Assembly (NCBI GenBank): GCA_009843505.1
Contig: VYDI01000019.1
Coordinates: 64,501 to 128,500, forward strand
Length of the DNA stretch: 64,000 nt
Direction: 5' to 3'
DNA from: Holophagales bacterium
Lineage (GTDB): Bacteria; Acidobacteriota; Thermoanaerobaculia; Multivoradales; Multivoraceae
The translations under genes and the position numbers were made by a program. The notes beneath the pieces are model-generated. The model worked only from the letters and a program-made list of their open reading frames with translations, made no database searches and had not been told where the DNA came from. Shown here piece by piece: positions 40,992 through 54,311 of this stretch; positions within the stretch are counted from its first letter, which is position 1; each line of letters begins with the position of its first letter.

Positions 40992-43475
40992 ATGCCGCCG
41001 CGTTTCGACGACGACGGGAGGACGCTCCGGCTGTCCGTGGCGGACCTGCTCGAACACAGCGCCGCGAGGCACCTCGGGTTCGCCAATCGCGGCGGTTTCG
41101 AGCGGCTCTGGGTGGGCCAGGCGATCCACAGCCGCTACCAGGAACAGGCGATGGAGCGCGAGCCGAGCTACCGGCGCGAGGTCGAGTTGTCCTTCGAGTT
41201 CGAGCACCGGGGCTGGAGGGTGACCCTGACCGGCCGGGCCGACGGGCTCTACCGGGACGCCGGCGGCCGGCTGGCGATCGAGGAGATCAAGTCCGTGCGC
41301 CCGAACGCCGACCCCTCGCCGGCGCTGCTCTCGACCTACCGCCGGCAGGCAGCGATCTACGCCTGGATCGTCCACCGCTCGGGCGTCGCCGCCGCGTTGC
41401 CGGTGCGCGCCGAACTCGTGCTGATCGAGATCGGCACCGCCGGGATCGACCGCCTCGACGTGGAACTCGACTTCGAAGAGCTCGACTCCGACATCCGGCT
41501 GCGGCTCAACCGGCTCGTCCGTGAGTACGAGTCGGAGAGAGCGGAACGCCAGCGCCGCGAGCTGGCCGCCGAGCGGCTCGAATTCCCGTTCCACCAGCCC
41601 CGGCCCGGCCAGCAGGAGATCATCGACCGCGCGGGCCTCGCGGTCGAGCAGCGCGAGCACCTGCTGGTCCAGGCGCCGACCGGGCTGGGCAAGACCGCCG
41701 CCGTCCTCTACCCCGTGCTCCGGGAGGCGCTGGCGCATGACCTGCGGGTGTTCGTGCTCACCGCCAAGAACACCCAGCAGGCGATGGCGAACCAGGTCAT
41801 CGACCTGCTGAACCGGGAGCGGGCCTTCCACGCCCTGCACCTCCGGGCCAAGGCGCGGATGTGCGCGAACGACGAGATCATCTGCCACGAGGACTACTGC
41901 CAGTACGCCCGCGACTACTACGTCAAGCTCCAGCGAAGCCAGGTCATCCCCCGGTTGCTCGACGGACACAGCCTGCTGAAACCGGACACGATCTTCGACG
42001 TCTCGAAGGGGGTTCGGGTATGCCCCTTCGAGATCAGCCTGGAACTCGGCCGGCGGGTCCAGGTCGTGGTCGGCGACTACAACTACGCGCTCGACCCCTT
42101 CGTCAAGCTGACCGAGTTCCAGGGCGACGCCGACCTCTCCGGCACCGTCCTCGTCGTCGACGAGATCCACAACCTGATCGACCGCGGCCGCGGCTACTAC
42201 AGCCCGGAGCTCTCGGCCGCAAGCTGTCGGGCGGCCCGGGCGGGTCTGCGCCGGGCCGCCCGCGGCACCGAGGGCGGGCCGACCGAGCGCCTGCCGGAAC
42301 TCTGCGCCGCCCTGGAGGAGCTGATCCAGGGCGAGGTCGACCTGGCAGTAGACGCGCCAGACCGCAACGCGGTGGCCGAGGGCGCCGCGCCCGAGGAGCC
42401 GCTCTGGCGCCTGCGGGCCGCCTTCGACCGGGGCTTCGTGGACTACCTGGAGTTTCGCCGGGACACCCGTTCCTTCGCCGCAAACGACGCCTTCGTCGAG
42501 CTCTACTTCGAGCTGCTGCGGTTCCTGAACACCCTCCAGCTCGCCTCGCAGCCGAAACACGCGGAGTCCTTCAGCTTCCTGTTCCGGCGAATCGACCGCG
42601 AGCCCAGCCTGGCCATCCTGTGCAAGGACGCGAGCTCCTTTCTGGGGGCCACGATCAACCGCTGCCGCTCGACCATCGGCCTGTCCGCGACCCTGCAGCC
42701 GTTCGAGTTCTACCGCGACCTGCTCGGCCTCGACGCGGCCCGCACCTCGACCCTCGAGGTGCCGAGCGCCTTTCCAGCCGAAAACCGCCGGGTCGTCGTC
42801 GACACCTCGGTCACCACCAGGTACCGGGTCCGCGACGAGAACTACGGCCCGATCGCCGAGCGGCTGGCCGAGTTCGCCCGTTCCGTCCCCGGCAACTCGA
42901 TGGCGATCTTCCCCAGCTACCGGTTCCTCGCCGAGGTCCAGCAGCGGCTCCCCGACTGCGGCCGCACCGTCCTGGTCCAGCAGCAGACGACCAGCGAGGA
43001 GAAGCGGAAGGAAGTGCTCGACGCCCTGACCAGTCCGCTCCACGGCGACATGCTGCTCCTGGCCGTGGCCGGCGGCGTGTTCTCCGAAGGCGTCGACTAC
43101 CCGGGCGACGCTTTGCTCGCCGTGGCCGTGGTCGGCCCCTGCCTGCCCGCGGTGACGATGGAGCAGAAGCTGCTTCAGGCCTACTACGACGAGCGCTTCG
43201 AGCGCGGCTTCGAGTACGCGTTCGTCGTTCCGGGAATGACCCGCGTGGTCCAGGCCGCCGGCCGGCTGATCCGCTCCGCCGAGGACCGCGGCGTGATTGC
43301 CCTGTTCGACCGCCGGTTCCTGCAGCGCCCCTACCGGCGGCACCTGCCCGCCGAGTGGTGGCCCGGGTCCGACGGCGACCAGGAAGCCGACCTCGCCGGC
43401 CATCCGGCGACCGCCGCCGCCGCGTTCTTCGGCGAGGCGGCGCCGCTTGCAGCCGGCGGCGAGGACCGGTCGTGA
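40992..43475 (+). CDS. PD-(D/E)XK nuclease fused to a Rad3/DinG-type DNA helicase
   Basis: An 827-residue fusion. Residues about 35-145 form a Cas4/RecB-like nuclease: GQAIHSRYQEQ (His), GRADGLY (Asp), AIEEIKS (ExK) and YRRQAAIYAW (QxxxY). The rest is a superfamily 2 XPD/DinG helicase: VQAPTGLGKTAAVLYP (Walker A), four Cys of an iron-sulfur site (MCAN, IICHEDYC, VCPFE), VVVDEIHNL (DEAH-like box), TIGLSATLQP and RVVQAAGRLIRS (motif VI). Expected roles are resection or repair of structured DNA. The stop overlaps the LuxE-like start as GTGA, so translation is coupled. It may be part of a dedicated system or simply an operon accident. Confidence 0.9.
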   Translation: MPPRFDDDGRTLRLSVADLLEHSAARHLGFANRGGFERLWVGQAIHSRYQEQAMEREPSYRREVELSFEFEHRGWRVTLTGRADGLYRDAGGRLAIEEIKSVRPNADPSPALLSTYRRQAAIYAWIVHRSGVAAALPVRAELVLIEIGTAGIDRLDVELDFEELDSDIRLRLNRLVREYESERAERQRRELAAERLEFPFHQPRPGQQEIIDRAGLAVEQREHLLVQAPTGLGKTAAVLYPVLREALAHDLRVFVLTAKNTQQAMANQVIDLLNRERAFHALHLRAKARMCANDEIICHEDYCQYARDYYVKLQRSQVIPRLLDGHSLLKPDTIFDVSKGVRVCPFEISLELGRRVQVVVGDYNYALDPFVKLTEFQGDADLSGTVLVVDEIHNLIDRGRGYYSPELSAASCRAARAGLRRAARGTEGGPTERLPELCAALEELIQGEVDLAVDAPDRNAVAEGAAPEEPLWRLRAAFDRGFVDYLEFRRDTRSFAANDAFVELYFELLRFLNTLQLASQPKHAESFSFLFRRIDREPSLAILCKDASSFLGATINRCRSTIGLSATLQPFEFYRDLLGLDAARTSTLEVPSAFPAENRRVVVDTSVTTRYRVRDENYGPIAERLAEFARSVPGNSMAIFPSYRFLAEVQQRLPDCGRTVLVQQQTTSEEKRKEVLDALTSPLHGDMLLLAVAGGVFSEGVDYPGDALLAVAVVGPCLPAVTMEQKLLQAYYDERFERGFEYAFVVPGMTRVVQAAGRLIRSAEDRGVIALFDRRFLQRPYRRHLPAEWWPGSDGDQEADLAGHPATAAAAFFGEAAPLAAGGEDRS

Positions 43476-44527
43476 CCGCTCTGCTGCAGCGGATCGAACG
43501 CTTCATCGTCGCGGGCGGTGGCGCCTTCGACGGCGAGTTCGTCGAGCTTGCCGCGGCCGCCGCCCGCTTCGGGTACGAGCGGGTCGAGCCCTACCGCCGC
43601 CTGTGCGATCACCGCGGCGTCGACATCGCCTCGCTCGACGACTGGCGCCTCGCACCGGCCGTGCCCACCTCCGCCTTCAAGTCGCTGAGGCTCGCCGCCG
43701 CCGAGCCCCGCGAGGTCTTCAGGAGCAGCGGCACCACACGAGGCGCGGAACGACGGAGCGCCCACCACCACCCCTACCCCGACCTCTACCGGACCGTGAT
43801 CGACGCCTCGTTCGCGGACGCCTGCCTGCCCGCGGGCGCGGAGCGCCTCCCGGTCCTCTCGCTCATCCCCGACCGGGCGATCGCTCCCGACTCGAGCCTC
43901 TCGTTCATGGCGGCCCACGTGTTCGAGCGCCACGCCGCGGCCGGCAGCGCCTGGGCAGTCCAGGAAGCCGGCATCGATCTGGACCTCGCCTGGCGCTGGC
44001 TCCGGGCGCAGGCGGAAGGCGAGCCCGTCCTCGTCCTCGCCACCGCCCTGGCCCTCGTCCTGCTGCTCGACCGGCTCGAACGCGAATCGGGCGACGTCAT
44101 CCGGCTTCCCCCGGGCAGCCGGGTCTTCGAAACCGGCGGCTTCAAGGGCCGGAGCCTGAAGACGACCCCCGAGGCAGTTCGGCGACGTGCCCGCACCCTG
44201 CTCGGCCTCCAGCCGGACGCCGTGGTGCGCGAGTACGGCATGACCGAACTGACCAGCCAGGCCTACTCCCGGCCCGGCGGCGAACGGCTGCGCACGCCGC
44301 CGTGGATGCCGTTCCGGGTCCTCGATCCGGAGTCACTCGAAGAGGTCGAGGACGGCGAGACCGGCCTTCTCGCCTTCTTCGATCTCGCGAACGTCGGCTC
44401 CGTCTGCCATGTGCTCACCGAGGACCTCGGCGTCCGGGATGACGGCGCCTTCCGGCTGCTCGGCCGCGCCAGCGGCGCCGAGCTGCGAGGGTGTTCCCTG
44501 ACCGCGGAAGAACTGGGCGCCGTATGA
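43472..44527 (+). CDS. LuxE-like acyl-protein synthetase
   Basis: A 351-residue protein of the LuxE/acyl-protein synthetase family. It activates carboxylic acids with ATP and moves the acyl group to a Cys or to a partner. Motifs: FRSSGTTRGAERRSAHHH (phosphate loop), FETGGFKGRS, VREYGMTELTSQAY and FDLANVGSVCHVLTEDLG. The start is the GTG at 43472, sharing GTGA with the helicase stop. 64 bp later comes a LuxC-like reductase. No luxA, luxB or luxD gene is here, so light production is not implied; a role in making aldehydes is inference. Confidence 0.87.
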   Translation: MTALLQRIERFIVAGGGAFDGEFVELAAAAARFGYERVEPYRRLCDHRGVDIASLDDWRLAPAVPTSAFKSLRLAAAEPREVFRSSGTTRGAERRSAHHHPYPDLYRTVIDASFADACLPAGAERLPVLSLIPDRAIAPDSSLSFMAAHVFERHAAAGSAWAVQEAGIDLDLAWRWLRAQAEGEPVLVLATALALVLLLDRLERESGDVIRLPPGSRVFETGGFKGRSLKTTPEAVRRRARTLLGLQPDAVVREYGMTELTSQAYSRPGGERLRTPPWMPFRVLDPESLEEVEDGETGLLAFFDLANVGSVCHVLTEDLGVRDDGAFRLLGRASGAELRGCSLTAEELGAV

Positions 44528-44542
44528 CGACGAGTTCCTACT

Positions 44543-44566
44543 GGGTGCGCCGGCGTCCCCGCCGGC
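44543..44566. repeat. 24-bp dispersed GC-rich repeat, copy B
   Basis: GGGTGCGCCGGCGTCCCCGC followed by CGGC, the exact reverse complement of 22433-22456. It lies in the 64-bp gap between the LuxE-like and LuxC-like genes and is itself partly palindromic (GCCGGCG / CGCCGGC), so it could form a hairpin. Confidence 0.7.
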
Positions 44567-44591
44567 ATCCGGCGCGCAGCGCCGGCTCCGC

Positions 44592-45824
44592 ATGAGTTCA
44601 CCCGCAGTCATCGCTCATGGGCTGGCAGCCGCCGCACCGTCCCTCCGCGCCATCCCGAACGACGCCCTCCTCGCCGTCTGGAACGAAACCCTGACGGCCT
44701 TCCTCGACGCCAACAGCCCGGAGCGCCGCGACCTCGACCCAGACCTCCTTCAATCCACCGGGCTTTCGCCGGCCGCCCTGAGCCACGGCCTGAGGAGCAT
44801 CGGCGAAGGCATGCTCAGGCAGGCCGCGGCCGCCGAACTCCAGCGACCGCACCGCCAACGGGAAGACGGCTTCAGCCTGGTCGTCCTGCCGGCCGAGCCC
44901 CCCGGCCTGATCCTCCAGTCCCTCCTGCCCGCGCTCGCGGCACGCGCTCCCGTGCTCTTCAAGTCCTCTCGCGCCGAGCCTCACTTCGCCCCGGCCTTCC
45001 TCGCCGCCCTCGGCCGGCGACTACCCGAGCTGGGTAACGCCTACGCCGCCGCCACCTGGACCGCCGGTGACCCGGCGATCGAAGCGCCGCTCCACGCCTC
45101 CGCCCGCCTCATCGTGGTCTACGGCGGCGAAGAGACAATCGACGCCCTGGAAGCTGCGGCCCTACACCGCCTCATCGCCTTCGGCCCCAGGCTCAGCCTG
45201 GGCTGGGTCGGCGCCGGCGCCGACCCGGAGCAGGCCGCCCTCGGCATGGCGCTCGACATCGCGGCCTTCGACCAGCGCGGCTGCCTTTCCGTCCACGCCG
45301 TCTTCGCCGAGCCGGACACCGCCCCCACCTTCGCCGCCGCCCTCGCAAGGGCCCTCACCGAACTTGCACTCGATCTCCCGCCCGGCCGCAGCAACGCCGC
45401 CGACCGTGCCGGCGTCCGCCTCGCCCGCGAGGACGCCGACCTTCGAGGCCTCGACTGGCATGGAGACGCACTCGACGCCGGCACCGTCATCGTCGACCCC
45501 GACCCGCGGATCAGTCCGTCGCCCGGCCTCCGCACCGTCCGCATCCACGCGATCGAAGGCGTCCCGCCGCTGGACGACTGGAGCGGCCGGCTTCAGGGCA
45601 TAGCCGTGGCCGGCCACCTGCCCGTGACCATCCGCCGTGCCTTCGAACAGGCCGGCGTCTCCCGTTTCGCCCCGGCCGGCCGACTCCAGGCCACCGACGC
45701 CATGTGGCGCAACGGCGGCATCGATCTGGCCGCCGAGTTCGCCTACGGCTCCGGCGGCAAACCCGACACGGTCTCGACCACCACGCCGTCCTCGACCCGG
45801 AACGAGCGCGGCAGCGTGCGGTAG
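44592..45824 (+). CDS. LuxC-like acyl-CoA/acyl-protein reductase
   Basis: A 410-residue aldehyde dehydrogenase-fold protein. FDQRGCLSVHAVF, with Cys231 as the catalytic thiol, corresponds to DQ-x-ACLSP in LuxC; the ASARLIVVYGGEET segment and the AGDPAIEAPLH region fit the NAD(P)H-binding part. It would reduce an acyl thioester, perhaps delivered by the LuxE-like protein, to an aldehyde. The last 27 codons overlap the end of the convergent MauE-like gene by 82 bp; no earlier stop occurs. Confidence 0.87.
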   Translation: MSSPAVIAHGLAAAAPSLRAIPNDALLAVWNETLTAFLDANSPERRDLDPDLLQSTGLSPAALSHGLRSIGEGMLRQAAAAELQRPHRQREDGFSLVVLPAEPPGLILQSLLPALAARAPVLFKSSRAEPHFAPAFLAALGRRLPELGNAYAAATWTAGDPAIEAPLHASARLIVVYGGEETIDALEAAALHRLIAFGPRLSLGWVGAGADPEQAALGMALDIAAFDQRGCLSVHAVFAEPDTAPTFAAALARALTELALDLPPGRSNAADRAGVRLAREDADLRGLDWHGDALDAGTVIVDPDPRISPSPGLRTVRIHAIEGVPPLDDWSGRLQGIAVAGHLPVTIRRAFEQAGVSRFAPAGRLQATDAMWRNGGIDLAAEFAYGSGGKPDTVSTTTPSSTRNERGSVR

Positions 45825-46708
45825 AGAGGATTCAGGAACGTCGGCGGCGCCTCGCGGATCTCGAAGGCGGGGCCGTACGACCAGAAGAACATCCGGTTCT
45901 CATCCGGCGTCGCCGAGCTGAGGACCCACATGCGGCCACCGGCGAAGACGTGCTGGTTCAGGGCGTCGACCGCCTTGCCGAGATCCTCGTCCAGGTCGGC
46001 GATGACCAGCCAGTGTTCGCCCTCCTCCAGCTCCGGCACGATCGTGCTCAGGCAGAGCCGGCTGACGCCGTCGCCGCTGCAGATCTCGTCGATCACAAGA
46101 TCGGGCTTCAGCCGCGTCGCGATGTTGTCGAGCGGGAGATCCGGCGCGGCGCGGGCGAAGGCGAGCAGCCCCACCGTCAGCGTGCCGACGACGGCGAGCC
46201 GGATCCAGGGAGCGCCGTCGGCCGCGCGCCGGCCAAGGAACGCCAGCGCGAGCGCCGGCACCATGAGTGCCAGGTCCTGCCAGAACGCCTCCGCCGGTGT
46301 CCGCTCGACCAGGTTGCCGAAGCAGCCGCAGCCGGCTTCGTCCTCGGTCGCGATGCCGCGCAGGTCGCGGTAGTAGGCGCGCCCGGTGAGAAACAGGAAG
46401 AAGGCGACGAGGAGCGCCGACGGCCCGAGCACCCACATCCGGCGAAGCCCCAGGATCAGCGCGCTGCCGAGACCCATCTCGAGCGCCAGCGCGATAGCCG
46501 TGACCACGACGGCCGGCAGCAGGAAGTCGAGCCCCTCGATCTCGATCAGCTTGACGAACGCCTGCGGGTCGAGCGCCTTGACGACTCCACCGAAGACCAG
46601 CACGGCGCCCAGAAACGCGCCCCCGGCCCAGCCGACGACGGGAAGCACGGAGCCCAACGCTCCGCCCGGCGATGCCGCGCGGGTCTTGCGGCGCAACTCA
46701 CTCGACAT
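45743..46708 (-). CDS. MauE/DoxX-like membrane protein with C-terminal extension
   Basis: A 321-residue protein with about four membrane segments in its first 185 residues (WAGGAFLGAVLVFGGVVK, FLLPAVVVTAIALALEMGLG, LGPSALLVAFFLFLTG and a fourth at LMVPALALAFLG) and the redox motif EAGCGCFGNLV typical of MauE/DoxX-like proteins. These take part in periplasmic disulfide or quinone redox chemistry. A soluble tail of about 120 residues follows and has two more cysteines (EICSGDGVSRLCLS). The function is not known. The ATG is at 46708; it converges on luxC and is divergent from the ABC-F gene. Confidence 0.78.
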   Translation of the reverse strand: MSSELRRKTRAASPGGALGSVLPVVGWAGGAFLGAVLVFGGVVKALDPQAFVKLIEIEGLDFLLPAVVVTAIALALEMGLGSALILGLRRMWVLGPSALLVAFFLFLTGRAYYRDLRGIATEDEAGCGCFGNLVERTPAEAFWQDLALMVPALALAFLGRRAADGAPWIRLAVVGTLTVGLLAFARAAPDLPLDNIATRLKPDLVIDEICSGDGVSRLCLSTIVPELEEGEHWLVIADLDEDLGKAVDALNQHVFAGGRMWVLSSATPDENRMFFWSYGPAFEIREAPPTFLNPLYRTLPRSFRVEDGVVVETVSGLPPEP

Positions 46709-46860
46709 CGTCGTCTCTCGTCCGTCTGATGTCCATGCGTTGTTATCCTCGCCCGGGCTCCGAGAGCGGCCGAATCGCGCCTCCGTTGCGGGAACAACGG
46801 CATCCCGCGCCCCCACATTCCGGCGCCGCCGCGCCGCCTCCCAGCCGCGCAGATTACCCC

Positions 46861-48537
<1,677 letters not shown>

Positions 48538-48549
48538 ATCCGCGCTCCT

Positions 48550-52029
<3,480 letters not shown>

Positions 52030-52071
52030 TTCGTTGGTCCCCGTGGCTGGTCGTTCAGCCCGTAGGCCACG

Positions 52072-52461
52072 CTAACGCACCAGGCGCGGCCAGATGCCGG
52101 CAGCGACCAGCGCGCCGACGGCGACGCCGGCGGCATCGGCCACCAGGTCCATCCACTCTCCGGACCGATAACCAACCAGCATCTGCGCAACCTCGATCGC
52201 GCCGCCGTAGGCCACGGCGCCGACGGCCGCCACGAGCACGCCGCGAACCTGGCCCGCCCGCGCCGCCGGCGCACACCAGGCCCAGGCAAGCAGGGCGAAC
52301 AGCACGCCATGAGCCACCCAGTCCCAGGGAGCCTCCGCCGCCAACCGGGGCGTGTCGCCCAGGAGCAGTGCCAGAACACGCACCACGCTCCGCTCCAGGG
52401 GCTCCGCGAACAGCGCCGACGGCAGGAGCAGGAACAACGCGATCGCGCCGGCGACGCCCAC
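52072..52461 (-). CDS. VanZ-like membrane protein
   Basis: A 129-residue protein with three or four hydrophobic segments. APWDWVAHGVLFALLAWAW, AYGGAIEVAQMLVGYRSGEWMDL and ADAAGVAVGAL follow the VanZ pattern (DKxxHxxxF ... ExxQ ... R-x-x-x-xxDxxxNxxG). The charged residues of VanZ are mostly kept. The GTG at 52461 has no clear ribosome site; the gene lies 43 bp after the sulfate adenylyltransferase stop. Role unknown; in general VanZ proteins affect membrane or envelope stress. Confidence 0.8.
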   Translation of the reverse strand: MGVAGAIALFLLLPSALFAEPLERSVVRVLALLLGDTPRLAAEAPWDWVAHGVLFALLAWAWCAPAARAGQVRGVLVAAVGAVAYGGAIEVAQMLVGYRSGEWMDLVADAAGVAVGALVAAGIWPRLVR

Positions 52462-52504
52462 CGACAGCAGCCGCCAGCCGGGCGCAATCCGTCGTCGAGA
52501 CGAG

Positions 52505-54229
52505 TCAGCGCGGTCCGACGAACCCCTCCTTCTCCAGGTGAAGGATGACCTGCTGGGCAGCCTCCTCGGCGGTGATGTTCGTCGTGTCGATGACCATGTC
52601 CGGACTCTCCGGTACTTCGTAAGGGTCCGAGATGCCGGTGAAGGCGTCGATCAGTCCTGCCCGGGCCTTGGCGTAGAGACCCTTCACGTCGCGCTCCTCG
52701 CAGACCTCGAGCGGTGTCGCCACGTGAACCAGGATGAATCCGCCACCGGCCTCGATCATCTCCCGCACATCCTGACGCACGTTCTCGTACGGCGCGATCG
52801 GAGCGCAGATGGCGATGCCGCCGTTCTTCGTGATCTCCGAAGCGACGAACCCGATGCGGCGAATGTTGATGTCCCGATGCTCCCGGGAGAACCCGAGCTC
52901 GGACGAGAGGTTCGTCCGCACGATGTCGCCGTCGAGCAGGGTCACGGGCCGGCCGCCGGCCTCCAGGAACTTGACCAGAAGCACGTTGGCGATCGTCGAC
53001 TTGCCGGCGCCGGAAAGCCCGGTGAAGAACACGGTGAAGCCCTGGCTGCTGCGCGCCGGGTGACTTCGGCGCAGTTCCCGGGCCACTTCCGGAAACGTGA
53101 ACCACTCCGGGATCGGAAGGCCCCGGCGCAGCCGGCGGCGAAGGTCGCTGCCCGAGATCGACAGCGTCCGCTCCCCCTCCTTCACGTTGTCGACCGGTTC
53201 GTACGAGTCCCGGTCCTCGACGTACACCATCATCTGGAAGGGGACCATCCTGACGCCGAGTTCGGCCTCGTGCTCGACCATCAGTTCCTGCGCGTCGTAC
53301 GGACCGTAGAAAGGCTTCCCGTCCGAGTCCACGCCTGGTCCGGCATGGTCACGGCCCACGATCAGGTGGGTGCAGCCGTAGTTCCTGCGGATCAAGGCGT
53401 GCCAGAGCGCCTCGCGCGGACCCGCCATGCGCATGGCGAGAGGCAACAACGCCAGCTCGGCCGTGTGGCGCGGATAGTGGCTCAGGACCCTTCGGTAGCA
53501 GCGAACGCGCGTGTAGTGATCGAGGTCGCCCGGCTTGGTCATGCCGACGACCGGGTGGATCAGCAGGTTCGCCTCCAGCTCCCGGGCCGCCCGCAGGGTC
53601 AGCTCGAAGTGGGCCCGGTGCATCGGGTTGCGGGTCTGGAAGGCGATCGCCGTCTTCCATCCGAGCTGCGCGAAACGTCGCCGCAACTGCTGCGGCGTCT
53701 TGCGCAATCCGGGGAAGTCGTAGTGCCGCGGCGTCTGGACCCCTTCGATCCTGCCGCCCACGGACACGGTGTTCGTCCGCTGGTAGAGGTGGGCGACGCC
53801 GGGATGGGCCTGGTCGAGGGTGCCGTAGACGAGCTCGGCTTCCTTGCGCCGGTCGTGCTCCCAGACGTCGTCCACGGTGAGCACCGCGAGCATCAACCCC
53901 TCCAGGTCGCGCAGGACCAGACGGGACCCCGCCTCCAGGCCGGCGGCGGCCTCCGGCGTGATGTCGAGCGTTATGGGAATCGGCCACAGCGCTCCCGATG
54001 GAAGGCGCATCGTCTCGCAGACGCTGTCGAACGCGGCCCGGTTCATGAACCCGTCGAGCGGCGCGAAGCCGCCGCACATCAGCAACTCCAGATCGCAGAT
54101 CTGGCGCGGCGTCAGGGTCCAGGAGGGCCATTCGCGCGATCCCTCCCGCAGTTCGCTCAGGCGATCCGGGGCGGCAATCAGCGACAGCGGCGAGCCGCTG
54201 CGCCGCGCCCCTCGCGGCTCGGTCATCAT
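52505..54229 (-). CDS. Bifunctional sulfate adenylyltransferase/adenylylsulfate kinase
   Basis: About 574 residues in two parts. The N-terminal sulfate adenylyltransferase (to about residue 380) has FQTRNPMHRAHFELTLRAA (HxxH in the ATP site), GRDHAGPG and SISGSDLRRRL. The C-terminal APS kinase (from about 395) has the P-loop FTGLSGAGKSTIAN and DGDIVRTNLSSELGFS, ending with ATPLEVCEERDVKGLY. Together they turn sulfate and ATP into PAPS, for assimilation or sulfation. The ATG at 54229 or 54226 follows GGAG; the second has better spacing. Divergent from the carboxyltransferase gene. Confidence 0.93.
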   Translation of the reverse strand: MMTEPRGARRSGSPLSLIAAPDRLSELREGSREWPSWTLTPRQICDLELLMCGGFAPLDGFMNRAAFDSVCETMRLPSGALWPIPITLDITPEAAAGLEAGSRLVLRDLEGLMLAVLTVDDVWEHDRRKEAELVYGTLDQAHPGVAHLYQRTNTVSVGGRIEGVQTPRHYDFPGLRKTPQQLRRRFAQLGWKTAIAFQTRNPMHRAHFELTLRAARELEANLLIHPVVGMTKPGDLDHYTRVRCYRRVLSHYPRHTAELALLPLAMRMAGPREALWHALIRRNYGCTHLIVGRDHAGPGVDSDGKPFYGPYDAQELMVEHEAELGVRMVPFQMMVYVEDRDSYEPVDNVKEGERTLSISGSDLRRRLRRGLPIPEWFTFPEVARELRRSHPARSSQGFTVFFTGLSGAGKSTIANVLLVKFLEAGGRPVTLLDGDIVRTNLSSELGFSREHRDINIRRIGFVASEITKNGGIAICAPIAPYENVRQDVREMIEAGGGFILVHVATPLEVCEERDVKGLYAKARAGLIDAFTGISDPYEVPESPDMVIDTTNITAEEAAQQVILHLEKEGFVGPR

Positions 54230-54311
54230 CTGCTCCGTCGACGTCGTCGTAGTGCGGCCCAGCAGTGCCGGCCGGCCGCGCAGTCTAGCAGTAGCATCGG
54301 TGCCTGAAACC

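Noticed and set aside
40929..43403. The upstream extension of the hflK frame
   Set aside because: The 825 extra codons are opposite the helicase gene, and the protein begins properly at MPDNFPGADS.
43472..45824. A bioluminescence (lux) operon
   Set aside because: Only LuxE- and LuxC-like genes are present; luxA, luxB and luxD are absent.
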